Source of the DNA: JAMXLO01 sp963818775
Lineage (GTDB): Bacteria; Pseudomonadota; Alphaproteobacteria; Acetobacterales; Acetobacteraceae
Length of the DNA: 64,000 bases
Direction: 5' to 3'
Assembly (NCBI GenBank): GCA_963818775.1
Contig: CAWFUF010000013.1
Coordinates: 1 to 64,000 of the forward strand
Shown here: positions 34,955 to 43,687 of the stretch, piece after piece
Numbering within the stretch: position 1 is the first letter of the stretch
Layout of the letters: each line of letters begins with the position of its first letter
The notes under the pieces: generated by a model
The model's database searches: none
Told to the model about the DNA's origin: nothing
Seen by the model: only the letters and a program-made list of their open reading frames with translations
Translations under genes and position numbers: made by a program

Positions 34955-35584
34955 ATGAACAACGAAAATGACCCCATGAAAACCGAACAGGCCGCCAACG
35001 ACCAGTTCCGGAAGGAGCCGCGAGACGCTCCGCAGACGCCCGAGCAGGTGATGCAGGCGGCCTCGGCGCGCATCGCCGAACTCGAGGCGGAGCTGTCGGA
35101 GATGAAGGACCGCTGGATGCGCGCCGAGGCCGAAACGGCCAACGTTCGCGCCCGCGGCCATCGTGAGGTGAACGAAACGCGGCAATACGCCGTTCAGAAG
35201 TTCGCCCAGGACGTGGTCGAGGCGGCCGAGAACCTGCAGCGTGGGCTGACAAGCCTGCCGGCCCCTTCAGCGGGTGAGCCTGAGATCGTCACCCGCATGC
35301 GCGAGGGCCTGGAGAGCATCGAGCGGAACTTCCTGGCCATCCTTGAGCGCAACGGCATCAAGCGGGAGGACCCGACCGGCACTCCGTTCGATCCCAATCT
35401 GCACCAGGCAATGTCGGAGCAGGAAAGCGCGGCTCACACGCCGGGCAGCGTGATGCACGCCTGGACGCCGGTCTGGACGCTGAACGGCAGACTGCTTCGT
35501 CCGGCGATGGTGGTGATCGCCAAGGCGCCGCCGGGCGAGATAACATCGGGCACGAGCGGCGCGGCACTGGACACCACGGCCTGA
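34955..35584 (+). CDS. grpE: Nucleotide exchange factor GrpE
   Basis: This 209-residue co-chaperone releases ADP from DnaK. A long coiled coil (ARIAELEAELSEMKDRWMRA then EAETANVRARGHREVNETRQ) is followed by the beta-wing with the GrpE signature GVKREDPTG-like sequence NGIKREDPTGTPFDPNLHQA and PGSVMHAWTPVWTLNGRLLR. The start ATG 34955 is taken; a second ATG lies at 34976. It precedes dnaK by about 150 bp, with a separate promoter between. Confidence 0.96.
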   Translation: MNNENDPMKTEQAANDQFRKEPRDAPQTPEQVMQAASARIAELEAELSEMKDRWMRAEAETANVRARGHREVNETRQYAVQKFAQDVVEAAENLQRGLTSLPAPSAGEPEIVTRMREGLESIERNFLAILERNGIKREDPTGTPFDPNLHQAMSEQESAAHTPGSVMHAWTPVWTLNGRLLRPAMVVIAKAPPGEITSGTSGAALDTTA

Positions 35585-35627
35585 TGGTTTTCGTGTCGGC
35601 CTCGCATGAGAATCCGCCGCCGGCCCC

Positions 35628-35654
35628 CTTGCCCGACCGGCTACCCCCCCATAC
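35628..35654 (+). promoter_or_regulatory. Putative sigma-32 (RpoH) promoter of dnaK
   Basis: CTTGCCC at 35628-35634 and CCCCATAC at 35647-35654, separated by 12 bases, match the CTTG(AAA) and CCCCAT(NT) elements of heat-shock promoters apart from the AAA. It lies about 80 bp before the dnaK start, in the grpE-dnaK gap. Confidence 0.5.
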
Positions 35655-35731
35655 ATCCATGTCACACTTCCCGCGTGGGGACGCTCGCGGTGCTTCGGGT
35701 CGCGCGTGTCCGCTGAAAGGAGCTAACATTA

Positions 35732-37666
35732 ATGAGTAAAGTCATAGGTATCGACCTCGGCACGACGAACTCCTGCGTCGCCATCATGGAGGGCAAGGAC
35801 GTTCGCGTGATCGAGAACAGCGAGGGCGCGCGCACCACGCCGTCGATGGTCGCTTTCAGCGACAATGGCGAGCGCCTGGTTGGTCAGTCTGCCAAGCGTC
35901 AGGCAGTCACCAACCCGTCAAACACGCTGTATGCCATCAAGCGCCTTATCGGCCGTCGTTACGAAGACCCGATGGTCGGCAAGGACAAAGAACTGGTGCC
36001 CTATACCATCGTGCGCGGCGACAACGGCGATGCCTGGGTCGAAGCAAAGGGCGAGAAATATTCGCCGAGCCAGGTCAGCGCCTTCATCCTCGGCAAGATG
36101 AAGGAGACCGCCGAGGCGTATCTCGGTGAGCCGGTCAGCCAGGCAGTGATCACTGTTCCGGCTTACTTCAACGACAGCCAGCGTCAGGCCACCAAGGATG
36201 CGGGCCGCATCGCTGGCCTGGAAGTGCTGCGCATCATCAACGAGCCGACCGCGGCGGCCCTCGCCTACGGCATGGACAAAAAGCACACCGGCACGATCGC
36301 GGTGTATGACCTTGGCGGCGGCACGTTCGATATCTCGATCCTGGAGATCGGCGACGGCGTGTTCGAGGTGAAGTCCACCAACGGCGACACCTTCCTCGGT
36401 GGCGAGGATTTCGACGCCAGGGTTATCGACTATCTCGCCGACGAGTTCCGCAAGGAGCAGGGCATCGATCTGCGTCGTGACAAGCTCGCACTGCAGCGGT
36501 TGAAGGAAGCCGCCGAGAAGTCGAAGATCGAACTGTCGTCCTCCAAGGAGACAGAGATCAACCTGCCATTCATCACTGCCGATGCCTCCGGGCCGAAGCA
36601 CATGGTGATGAAGCTGACGCGGGCGAAGCTTGAGAGCCTGGTCGATGACCTGATCAGCAAGACGCTCGATCCGTGCCGTGCCGCGCTGAAGGATGCGGGC
36701 GTGAATGCGGGTGAGATATCCGAGGTGATCCTGGTCGGTGGCATGACCCGCATGCCAAGGGTCATCGAGACGGTGAAGACCTTCTTTGGCAAGGAGCCGG
36801 CGCGCAACGTCAACCCCGATGAGGTGGTGGCGATCGGCGCGGCGGTGCAGGGCGCGGTGCTGTCCGGCGACGTGAAGGACGTTCTGCTGCTCGACGTGAC
36901 CCCGTTGTCACTTGGCATTGAGACGTTGGGCGGCGTGTTCACCCGGCTGATCGACCGCAATACCACGATCCCGACCAAGAAGAGCCAGGTGTTCTCGACT
37001 GCCGATGACAATCAGCAGGCGGTCACCATCAAGGTCTATCAGGGCGAACGTGAGATGGCAGCCGACAACAAGCTGCTGGGCAACTTCGACCTGACCGGCA
37101 TCCCGCCTGCTCCACGCGGCGTGCCGCAGATCGAGGTGACGTTCGACATCGACGCCAACGGCATCGTCTCGGTGCAGGCGAAGGACAAGGCGACCGGCAA
37201 GGAGCAGCAGATACGCATTCAAGCCTCCGGCGGTCTGTCGGAAAGCGACATCCAGCGCATGGTCAAGGAAGCGGAGGCAAACGCCGAAGCCGACAAGCAG
37301 CGCCGCGAGCATGTCGAGACGCGAAACCAGGCGGACAGCCTGATCCATCAGGTGGAGAAGAACCTGAAGGAACATGGCGACAAGTTGCCCGCGCAGGAGA
37401 AGGGTGAGGCCGAGGCGGCGATCGCTGCGGCGCGCTCCGCCATGGAGGGTACCGACGCGGCTGCACTGAAGCAGGCCACCGAACGTCTGAGCCAGTCGGC
37501 GATGAAGCTCGGCGAGGCGATGTACAAGGCGCAGCAGGCTGAGCAGACAGCGGACACGACTGGGCAGTCCGGCCCTGGGCAGCCGGGCGGCGGTGCCCAA
37601 CCGGACGAAAAAGTGGTTGACGCCGAGTTCGAGGAAGTTGACGAGAAGAAAAAGAAGTCTGCCTGA
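35732..37666 (+). CDS. dnaK: Molecular chaperone DnaK (Hsp70)
   Basis: This 644-residue Hsp70 is at full length. The ATPase domain has GIDLGTTNSCVAIMEGKDVR, the phosphate-2 loop IAVYDLGGGTFDISILEIGD and ILVGGMTRMPRVIETVKTFF. The substrate domain follows with DVTPLSLGIETLGG and RGVPQIEVTFDIDANGI. The C-terminal tail ends with the acidic DAEFEEVDEKKKKSA. The ribosome site AAAGGAG lies nine bases upstream of ATG 35732. It works with GrpE and DnaJ encoded beside it. Confidence 0.99.
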   Translation: MSKVIGIDLGTTNSCVAIMEGKDVRVIENSEGARTTPSMVAFSDNGERLVGQSAKRQAVTNPSNTLYAIKRLIGRRYEDPMVGKDKELVPYTIVRGDNGDAWVEAKGEKYSPSQVSAFILGKMKETAEAYLGEPVSQAVITVPAYFNDSQRQATKDAGRIAGLEVLRIINEPTAAALAYGMDKKHTGTIAVYDLGGGTFDISILEIGDGVFEVKSTNGDTFLGGEDFDARVIDYLADEFRKEQGIDLRRDKLALQRLKEAAEKSKIELSSSKETEINLPFITADASGPKHMVMKLTRAKLESLVDDLISKTLDPCRAALKDAGVNAGEISEVILVGGMTRMPRVIETVKTFFGKEPARNVNPDEVVAIGAAVQGAVLSGDVKDVLLLDVTPLSLGIETLGGVFTRLIDRNTTIPTKKSQVFSTADDNQQAVTIKVYQGEREMAADNKLLGNFDLTGIPPAPRGVPQIEVTFDIDANGIVSVQAKDKATGKEQQIRIQASGGLSESDIQRMVKEAEANAEADKQRREHVETRNQADSLIHQVEKNLKEHGDKLPAQEKGEAEAAIAAARSAMEGTDAAALKQATERLSQSAMKLGEAMYKAQQAEQTADTTGQSGPGQPGGGAQPDEKVVDAEFEEVDEKKKKSA

Positions 37667-37691
37667 TAGTCAGGGTCGACAGGCATGAGGG

Positions 37692-37725
37692 ATCGCGCCC
37701 GCGCTTCGTCGAAGGCGGGCGCGAT
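37692..37725 (+). terminator. Strong hairpin between dnaK and dnaJ
   Basis: ATCGCGCCCGC and GCGGGCGCGAT form a perfect 11-bp stem with a 12-base loop, 25 bases after the dnaK stop. It lacks a proper T-run (TCCGTT). Such hairpins often lower downstream expression or protect the dnaK message, matching the higher need for DnaK than DnaJ; this role is inferred. Confidence 0.65.
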
Positions 37726-37754
37726 TCCGTTCAGCGCCAACGAGAAGGGCTGAA

Positions 37755-38906
37755 ATGGCGAAGCAGGACTACTACGCCACCTTGGGTGTGGCGCGGGAGG
37801 CGGGTTCGGAGGACCTCAAGAAGGCCTATCGAAAACTCGCCATGCAGTTTCACCCCGATCGCAATCCGGGGGACAAGAAGGCGGAGGCGAAGTTCAAGGA
37901 GGTCAACGAGGCCTACGACATCCTGAAGGATGATCAGAAGCGTGCGGCCTACGATCGCTATGGCCACGCCGCCTTCGAGCAGGGCGGTGGGCCGGGTGGC
38001 TTCAGCGGCGGGTTCGACTTCGCGGCAAGCGGCGGCCTCGGCGACATCTTCGATCAGATGTTCGGCGAGTTCATGGGCGGGCGCCGCGGTGGTCCAGCCG
38101 GTCGTAGCCGCGCCGGCAGCGATATTCGCCAGGCCGTCGAGATCGAGCTGTCCGACGCGTTCACCGGTACCAAGGCGGATCTGCGGGTGTCGACCCGCGT
38201 GGTGTGTGATGCCTGCACCGGTTCGGGATCCGAGGACAAGAACCATGCAGCGGATACCTGTGCCACCTGCCGTGGTGCCGGCAAGGTTCGCGCGCAGCAA
38301 GGGTTCTTCCTGATCGAACGCACCTGTCCGACCTGTGGCGGCCAGGGGCGCGTGATTCGCAGTCCATGCAAGGTCTGCGGTGGCGCCGGCACAGTGCAGC
38401 GCGAACGCACGCTTCAGGTGGCGGTCCCGCCCGGTGTGGAAGACGGCACGCGCATCCGGCTGGCTGGTGAGGGGGAGGCCGCCGGGCACGGCGCCGCGCC
38501 CGGCGATCTCTACGTGCATGTTGCGATCCGACCGCATCCGATCTTTCAACGCGATGGTCAGAACATCTTCATGCGGGTTCCACTGCGGATGACGCAGGCG
38601 GCGCTCGGTGGCGATGTCGAAGTGCCGGCGATCGACGGCAGCAAGGCGAAGGTGAAGATCCCGCCGGGCACGCAGACCGGCGACCAGTTCCGACTGCGCG
38701 GCAAAGGCTTCTCAGTGCTGCGCAGTGCGGTGCGCGGCGACATGTATATACAGGTCGCGGTGGAGACGCCGCAGCATCTGACACGGCGCCAGCGCGAGCT
38801 GCTCGAGGAGTTCGAGGCAGAGGCCGAGGGCCATGGCAAGGGCAGCCCGGAGAGCGAAGGGTTCTTCTCTAAGGTGAAGGAGTTCTTCGAGGGCGGCCGC
38901 GGATAA
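37755..38906 (+). CDS. dnaJ: Chaperone DnaJ (Hsp40)
   Basis: This 383-residue type I J-protein stimulates DnaK ATPase activity. The J domain has YYATLGVAREAGSEDLKKAY and the HPD motif in QFHPDRNPGDKKAE. A Gly/Phe-rich linker (GGGPGGFSGGFDFAASGG) follows. Four zinc-binding repeats are intact: CDACTGSG, CATCRGAG, CPTCGGQG and CKVCGGAG. The C-terminal substrate domains include GDLYVHVAIRPHPIFQRDG and PGTQTGDQFRLRGKG. ATG 37755 is used. Confidence 0.98.
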   Translation: MAKQDYYATLGVAREAGSEDLKKAYRKLAMQFHPDRNPGDKKAEAKFKEVNEAYDILKDDQKRAAYDRYGHAAFEQGGGPGGFSGGFDFAASGGLGDIFDQMFGEFMGGRRGGPAGRSRAGSDIRQAVEIELSDAFTGTKADLRVSTRVVCDACTGSGSEDKNHAADTCATCRGAGKVRAQQGFFLIERTCPTCGGQGRVIRSPCKVCGGAGTVQRERTLQVAVPPGVEDGTRIRLAGEGEAAGHGAAPGDLYVHVAIRPHPIFQRDGQNIFMRVPLRMTQAALGGDVEVPAIDGSKAKVKIPPGTQTGDQFRLRGKGFSVLRSAVRGDMYIQVAVETPQHLTRRQRELLEEFEAEAEGHGKGSPESEGFFSKVKEFFEGGRG

Positions 38907-38971
38907 CGCCGTCGACCTGCTTCGCGGTGCGACCCCGCGCAGCGGGGGAGGGTTCGGGAGGGGTGCGACCA

Positions 38972-39748
38972 ATGGCAACACGCATCGGTATCGCCGGGGT
39001 GACAGGTCGGATGGGCCAACTGTTGGTCGAGGAGGTGACCGCTGCCGGTGCCGAACTGGCTGGCGGCATTGGCCGGACTGGATCGAGCAAGCCGATCCCT
39101 GCCGGCGTGGCGGCAATGGCCGACTTCGGCGCTCTCGCTGCCGCATCCGACGTCGTGGTTGATTTCACCAATGCCGCGACCGCGCAACCCTATGCGGCAG
39201 CCCTGGCGGCGTCCGGCAAAGCCTGGGTCCTCGGCACGTCCGGTCTCTCCGCGGCAGACGAGGCAGCGGTGGAGGCTGCGGCGCGCCACATCCCGGTCGT
39301 GTACGCCTCCAACTTCTCCACCGGCGTCAATCTTGTGCTGGCATTGGCGGAGCGGATGGGGGCTGCGCTGCCGGCTGATGGTTACGACGCCGAGATCATG
39401 GAGATGCACCACCGCCAGAAGGTCGACGCGCCCTCCGGCACCGCGATCGGAATGGGCCGGGCGGTCGCGAAGGGCCGCGGTGTGGCGTTGTCCGATGTGA
39501 TGGAGAGCGGTCGGGATGGGCATACCGGCGCGCGAAAGACGGGCGCCATCGGCTTTGCCGCATTGCGTGGCGGCCAGGTGGTTGGCGAGCACACGCTGAT
39601 CTTCGCCGCGGCCACCGAGCACATCGCTCTGACCCACCGCGCGTTCGACCGCCGCGCCTTCGCCACCGGTGCAGTGCGGGCTGCGCTGTGGGCGGTCGGC
39701 CGTCAGCCCGGTCTCCACTCGATGATGGACGTGCTGGGAATGACGTGA
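38972..39748 (+). CDS. dapB: 4-hydroxy-tetrahydrodipicolinate reductase
   Basis: This 258-residue enzyme of lysine and diaminopimelate synthesis reduces HTPA with NAD(P)H. It shows the nucleotide-binding IGIAGVTGRMGQLLVEEV, the signature VYASNFSTGVNLVLALAERM and the catalytic EMHHRQKVDAPSGTAIGMG, with the HH and K. The frame is open from 38927, but conserved sequence begins at ATG 38972. It follows dnaJ by 65 bp on the same strand. Confidence 0.97.
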   Translation: MATRIGIAGVTGRMGQLLVEEVTAAGAELAGGIGRTGSSKPIPAGVAAMADFGALAAASDVVVDFTNAATAQPYAAALAASGKAWVLGTSGLSAADEAAVEAAARHIPVVYASNFSTGVNLVLALAERMGAALPADGYDAEIMEMHHRQKVDAPSGTAIGMGRAVAKGRGVALSDVMESGRDGHTGARKTGAIGFAALRGGQVVGEHTLIFAAATEHIALTHRAFDRRAFATGAVRAALWAVGRQPGLHSMMDVLGMT

Positions 39749-39938
39749 GCGCCGGCGAGACGAGAATACGCTGCGGCCTGTCTCGGACTACCGTACAGGG
39801 CCCGTCGTAGAACTCGCGATAGGCGTTGCGTGGACCTTGCTCGCATTGGCCTTGGCGCCACTTGACCCCTTTTAGGCTTTCCGCCACACCGACCGCCGGT
39901 CTGCCGGCTCCACCTCTGCCACCCGAGAGAACTCATCC

Positions 39939-41126
39939 ATGCGCGACACAGGCGAATTCCTGTTTACCTCTGAGTCTGTCTCCGAGGGGCATCCCGACAA
40001 GGTGGCCGACCGGCTCAGCGACACAGTGCTGGACGCTTATCTCGCGGCTGATCCCTATTCGCGCGTCGCCTGTGAGACGCTGGTCACGACCAACCGCGTG
40101 GTGTTCGCCGGCGAGACCCGCGGGCCCCCCACCGTCACGCCCGACCTGCTGACGCATCTCGCCCGCATGGCGATCCACGACATTGGTTACGATCAGCCCG
40201 GCTTCAGTTGGGACAAGGCGGAGATCTCCTGTCACCTGCATTCGCAGTCACTCGACATCGCGCAGGGCGTGGACGCGGCGGGCAACAAGGACGAGGGCGC
40301 CGGCGACCAAGGCATGATGTTCGGCTACGCCTGTCGCGAAACCGAGGCGCTGATGCCCGCGCCGATTCACTACGCCCACGCCATCCTGCATCGTATTCGC
40401 GAGCTGCGGCATATCCACGACAAGTCGGTCGAGGGGCTGCTGCCGGACGCCAAGAGCCAGGTCACTCTGAGCTATGTCGACGGCAAGCCGGTGGGGGCGA
40501 CCAGTGTGGTGGTGTCGACCCAGCACGTCGAGAACATGGACCAGGCCGAGATCAAGCGGCTGCTCTGGCCGATCGTGAAGAGCACGCTGCCGGATGGCTG
40601 GATGTGCCCCGAAGCCGAGTTCCATGTGAACCCGACCGGCAAGTTCGTCACCGGAGGTCCAGATGGCGACTGCGGCCTGACGGGACGCAAGATCATCGTC
40701 GACACCTATGGTGGCGCGGCGCCGCACGGGGGTGGTGCTTTCAGCGGCAAAGATCCGACAAAGGTCGATCGTTCGGCCGCCTATGCCTGCCGGTATCTGG
40801 CCAAGAATGTCGTGGCGGCGGGGCTGGCCGATCGTTGCACCATCCAGATCAGCTACGCGATCGGCATCGCGCGTCCGCTGTCGGTCTATGTCGATCTGCA
40901 GAATACCGGCAAGGACGTCGACGAGACGCGGTTAGAGCGGACGCTGCGCGAGCTGATGAACCTGACCCCGCGCGGCATCCGCGAACATCTGCATTTGAAC
41001 CGGCCGATTTATGTGCCCACCTCGGCGTATGGCCATTTCGGCCGCGAGCCGGATGAGGACAAGGGCACGTTCACGTGGGAGAGGACCGACCTGGCTCCGG
41101 CGTTGCGGTCAGCCTTCGGGCGCTGA
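39939..41126 (+). CDS. metK: S-adenosylmethionine synthetase
   Basis: This 395-residue enzyme makes S-adenosylmethionine from methionine and ATP. It contains FTSESVSEGHPDKVADRLSD at the N-terminus, the hexapeptide loop GAGDQGMMFGYAC, and the glycine-rich GGAAPHGGGAFSGKDPTKVD with the catalytic Lys. The C-terminus is FTWERTDLAPALRSAFGR. The 190-bp leader has TTGACC near 39858 as a possible -35 element; I do not recognise a SAM riboswitch in it, although one would be plausible. Confidence 0.98.
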   Translation: MRDTGEFLFTSESVSEGHPDKVADRLSDTVLDAYLAADPYSRVACETLVTTNRVVFAGETRGPPTVTPDLLTHLARMAIHDIGYDQPGFSWDKAEISCHLHSQSLDIAQGVDAAGNKDEGAGDQGMMFGYACRETEALMPAPIHYAHAILHRIRELRHIHDKSVEGLLPDAKSQVTLSYVDGKPVGATSVVVSTQHVENMDQAEIKRLLWPIVKSTLPDGWMCPEAEFHVNPTGKFVTGGPDGDCGLTGRKIIVDTYGGAAPHGGGAFSGKDPTKVDRSAAYACRYLAKNVVAAGLADRCTIQISYAIGIARPLSVYVDLQNTGKDVDETRLERTLRELMNLTPRGIREHLHLNRPIYVPTSAYGHFGREPDEDKGTFTWERTDLAPALRSAFGR

Positions 41127-41809
41127 AGCCGCCGCCGGACCGGCTTTACGGGCGAGCACGCGGCCATCGGTTGCGGCCGCGCCAGGAGCGACTGCTCGAG
41201 GTCACGCTGCCGCGCCTTGCCTTCGCCCCCGCTCAGGTTGGCGATCCGCTGGCGGCCTTCTCGCCGAGGCCGGCCGAGCTGTGGCTGGAGGTGGGCTTCG
41301 GCAGTGGCGAGCATGCCCTGGAGCAGATCGTCAGGCATCCGGAGATCGGACTGATCGCCTGCGAGGTGTTCGACAACGGCATCTGCTCGCTGCTGTCCCA
41401 TCTGGTGGCTGAAGGCAGCGAGGCGACCGCGTCGTTGCCCGGCAATCTGCGGCTGTGGGCCGACGATGCACGACCGCTGCTGCGGCTCTTGCCGGACGGC
41501 TGCCTCGATCGCCTGTTCCTGCTGTTCCCCGATCCCTGGCCGAAGGCACGTCACGCCAAACGCCGCTTCATCCATCCGGCGCTGCTGCCGCTGCTGGCGC
41601 GCCTGCTCAAACCGGGCGCCGAGTGGCGGGTGGCCAGTGATGATCCGACCTATCAGGCATGGGTGACGGAGGTGATGGCCGAGCAGACCTGGTTTGATGT
41701 GCCAGCGCCGACAACCGAACGGCCATCGGACTGGCCGCCGACGCGCTACGAGACCAAAGCTGTCCGCGAAGGCCGGTCGCCGCAATACTGGACATTCGTC
41801 CGGCGCTGA
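41075..41809 (+). CDS. trmB: tRNA (guanine-N7)-methyltransferase
   Basis: This protein of about 244 residues methylates G46 of tRNA with SAM. It has DRLYGRARGHRLRPRQERLL, the SAM-binding LWLEVGFGSGEHALEQIV, the TrmB signature FLLFPDPWPKARHAKRRFIH and the terminal TRYETKAVREGRSPQYWTF. The only in-frame start is GTG 41075, overlapping metK by 52 bp, so translation is probably coupled. The gene ends at 41809, covered on the other strand by the tail of an acyltransferase frame. Confidence 0.95.
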   Translation: MGEDRPGSGVAVSLRALKPPPDRLYGRARGHRLRPRQERLLEVTLPRLAFAPAQVGDPLAAFSPRPAELWLEVGFGSGEHALEQIVRHPEIGLIACEVFDNGICSLLSHLVAEGSEATASLPGNLRLWADDARPLLRLLPDGCLDRLFLLFPDPWPKARHAKRRFIHPALLPLLARLLKPGAEWRVASDDPTYQAWVTEVMAEQTWFDVPAPTTERPSDWPPTRYETKAVREGRSPQYWTFVRR

Positions 41810-42938
41810 GCGATGCGCGCGCCATGCCGCGCCCGTAACGCAGCGCAGGCACCTCCACCACCGCGTGGAGCCACCACGCCGCGAGAACCGGCAGAACCAC
41901 GGCTCCGGGTATCCAGAGTGCAGTGAACAACGGGGCGTCGCCGCGCACCAGCAACGCAAGCACTATGCCGAGCAGCCGCTGCACGGGCTCGTGCACCAGG
42001 TAGATGCAATACGAGACAGCCCCGAGCCAGACCAGCGGCGGTGACTGCAGCAGCGCGGCCAACCACCCGATCGTTCGCTGTGCGAAAGCGAGCATCCGGG
42101 CCCTTGGCTGTCCGGTGCGCTGTGGAGACGACCAAAGCTGCGCGGCAAGGCACGCCGTCCAGATCAGCGGCGGCAGCAGCTTGTCGAACCCGCCCCGCAA
42201 CAGGCACAGCGCGAGCACGCTGGCCAGTACCGCCAGGTAAAGCCGCAGCGCGCCCGGCTCCTCACGAACGACAATCGCGCTGACGACGCCGAGGGCGAAA
42301 TACTGTGCCTTATTGGGCAGGAAGGCGCGGCTGAACTGCCATGCCTCCGGCATCGCCACCTGCCAGATGAGCGAGACGGCTGCGAGCGCCAGAAACAACG
42401 CGGCCATTCGGACCAGGCCGAGCCTGTGGCCGAGCAGCAGCGCCAGCACATAGAACTGCCACTCGGTCGAGAGGCTCCAGGCCGTGCCCAGGAAGGCCAC
42501 CCATGCGCCGGGCAGTACGCCGTCAGGAAACAGTCCGTGCGTCATCGTCAGATGGGTGGCGATGCCGATGCCCCAGTTGGATGGCCAGCCGCCCGCCCAT
42601 AGGTATCGCGCCCCGCTGTCCGGCCCGATCCACGCCATGTCCTCGAACGAGGTCGCCAGCGGCTGCACCACAATCGCAAAGGCGAACACCACCAGGAACA
42701 CCGGATAGATGCGCGCGACGCGGGCGATCAGGAACGGCAGAGGTTGGTACTCAAAGCTCGCCAATGACTGAACGATCACCAGCCCGCTCAGGACGAAGAA
42801 CACGTCGACACCGGCGCCGCCGTGCTGGAACATCCAGTGCAACCAGTGCGGCAGTGGCGCGAATGGCAGCGAGTGGCTGAGCATGACGTAGAACGCGAGC
42901 ACGCCCCGCAACCCATCCAGGCACACCAGTCGCCGCAT
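41607..42938 (-). CDS. OafA/YrhL-type membrane acyltransferase, overlapping trmB
   Basis: This 443-residue acyltransferase_3 protein O-acylates sugars or polysaccharides at the membrane. It opens LVCLDGLRGVLAFYVMLSHS, with the conserved catalytic His, then GAGVDVFFVLSGLVIVQSL, and SLSTEWQFYVLALLLGHRLG with the conserved Glu. About ten hydrophobic segments follow; the family fold ends around VVEVPALRYGRGMA at about 41815. The last 68 residues (MSSIAATGLRGQLW and on) run antisense through trmB and are Ser/Arg-rich with no homology. The native stop seems lost at the junction. Confidence 0.87.
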   Translation of the reverse strand: MRRLVCLDGLRGVLAFYVMLSHSLPFAPLPHWLHWMFQHGGAGVDVFFVLSGLVIVQSLASFEYQPLPFLIARVARIYPVFLVVFAFAIVVQPLATSFEDMAWIGPDSGARYLWAGGWPSNWGIGIATHLTMTHGLFPDGVLPGAWVAFLGTAWSLSTEWQFYVLALLLGHRLGLVRMAALFLALAAVSLIWQVAMPEAWQFSRAFLPNKAQYFALGVVSAIVVREEPGALRLYLAVLASVLALCLLRGGFDKLLPPLIWTACLAAQLWSSPQRTGQPRARMLAFAQRTIGWLAALLQSPPLVWLGAVSYCIYLVHEPVQRLLGIVLALLVRGDAPLFTALWIPGAVVLPVLAAWWLHAVVEVPALRYGRGMARASLSAGRMSSIAATGLRGQLWSRSASAASPMAVRLSALAHQTRSARPSPPSPMPDRSDHHWPPATRRPV

Positions 42939-43068
42939 GTGGCGCAGTATCGCGGACGCGGCTTAACAAGCCGCGAAAATCTCTTGTCCCGCCTGCATCC
43001 GATCTCGCGCTTCGCGACGATAGGGGACAGCGGTCGCTGATGACCGCTGCAGGAGAGGAGATACTGAG

Positions 43069-43632
43069 ATGAAGCGTGCTGGCCTTTTCGCTGTGATCCT
43101 GATGGCGTCAACAGCCCCCTTGATGGCCCAGACCATGTCCGACCCGATCGTCCGCGTCGGCGGTCAGGCCATGTTCCCGACCAAGACCATCGTGGCCAAC
43201 GCCGTCAATTCTGCCGATCACACCACGCTGGTCACCGCGGTGAAGGCCGCCGGGCTGATCGATACGCTGAACGGTCCCGGACCCTTCACTGTGTTCGCGC
43301 CGACGAACGAGGCGTTCGGCATGCTGCCGGCGGGCACGGTGCAGACCCTGCTGAAGCCTGAGAACAAGGCGACGCTCACCAAGATCTTGACCTATCACGT
43401 GGTTGCCGGGAACTACAACTCCAACAAGCTGCGGTCGATGATCCTCGAGGGCAACGGCACCGCGACGCTGAAGACCGTCAGCGGCGGCGAGCTGTGGCTG
43501 ATGATGAATGGCTCATCCAATATCACAGTAAAGGATGAGAAGGGTGACGTCGCCGATATCACGATCTCCGACGTACGCCAGTCGAATGGCGTGATCCAGG
43601 TCGTCGATCACGTGCTGCTGCCGCAAGGCTGA
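43069..43632 (+). CDS. Secreted fasciclin-domain protein
   Basis: This 187-residue protein starts at ATG 43069 after GGAGAGGAG. The N-terminus KRAGLFAVILMASTAPLMAQ is a signal peptide with a likely cut after LMA. The rest is one FAS1 domain: VNAVNSADHTTLVTAVKAAG, GPFTVFAPTNEAFGMLPAGT (H1 box), ILTYHVVAGNYNS, and VDHVLLPQG (H2/terminal box). Such proteins are exported adhesion or envelope proteins. A SigK/RskA-type sigma/anti-sigma pair lies 3 kb away; in mycobacteria that pair controls the fasciclin proteins MPT70/MPT83, so regulation by it is a reasonable guess. Confidence 0.93.
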   Translation: MKRAGLFAVILMASTAPLMAQTMSDPIVRVGGQAMFPTKTIVANAVNSADHTTLVTAVKAAGLIDTLNGPGPFTVFAPTNEAFGMLPAGTVQTLLKPENKATLTKILTYHVVAGNYNSNKLRSMILEGNGTATLKTVSGGELWLMMNGSSNITVKDEKGDVADITISDVRQSNGVIQVVDHVLLPQG

Positions 43633-43687
43633 TCGATGTGCGCGGGCGGCCGCACTTCGAATGCCGCCCGCATACTCGTGCAATCGA

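Noticed and set aside
39749..39938. SAM riboswitch in the metK leader
   Set aside because: I looked for SAM-II and SAM/SAH core motifs and could not match them; the hairpin GCCGGTCTGCCGGC alone is not enough.
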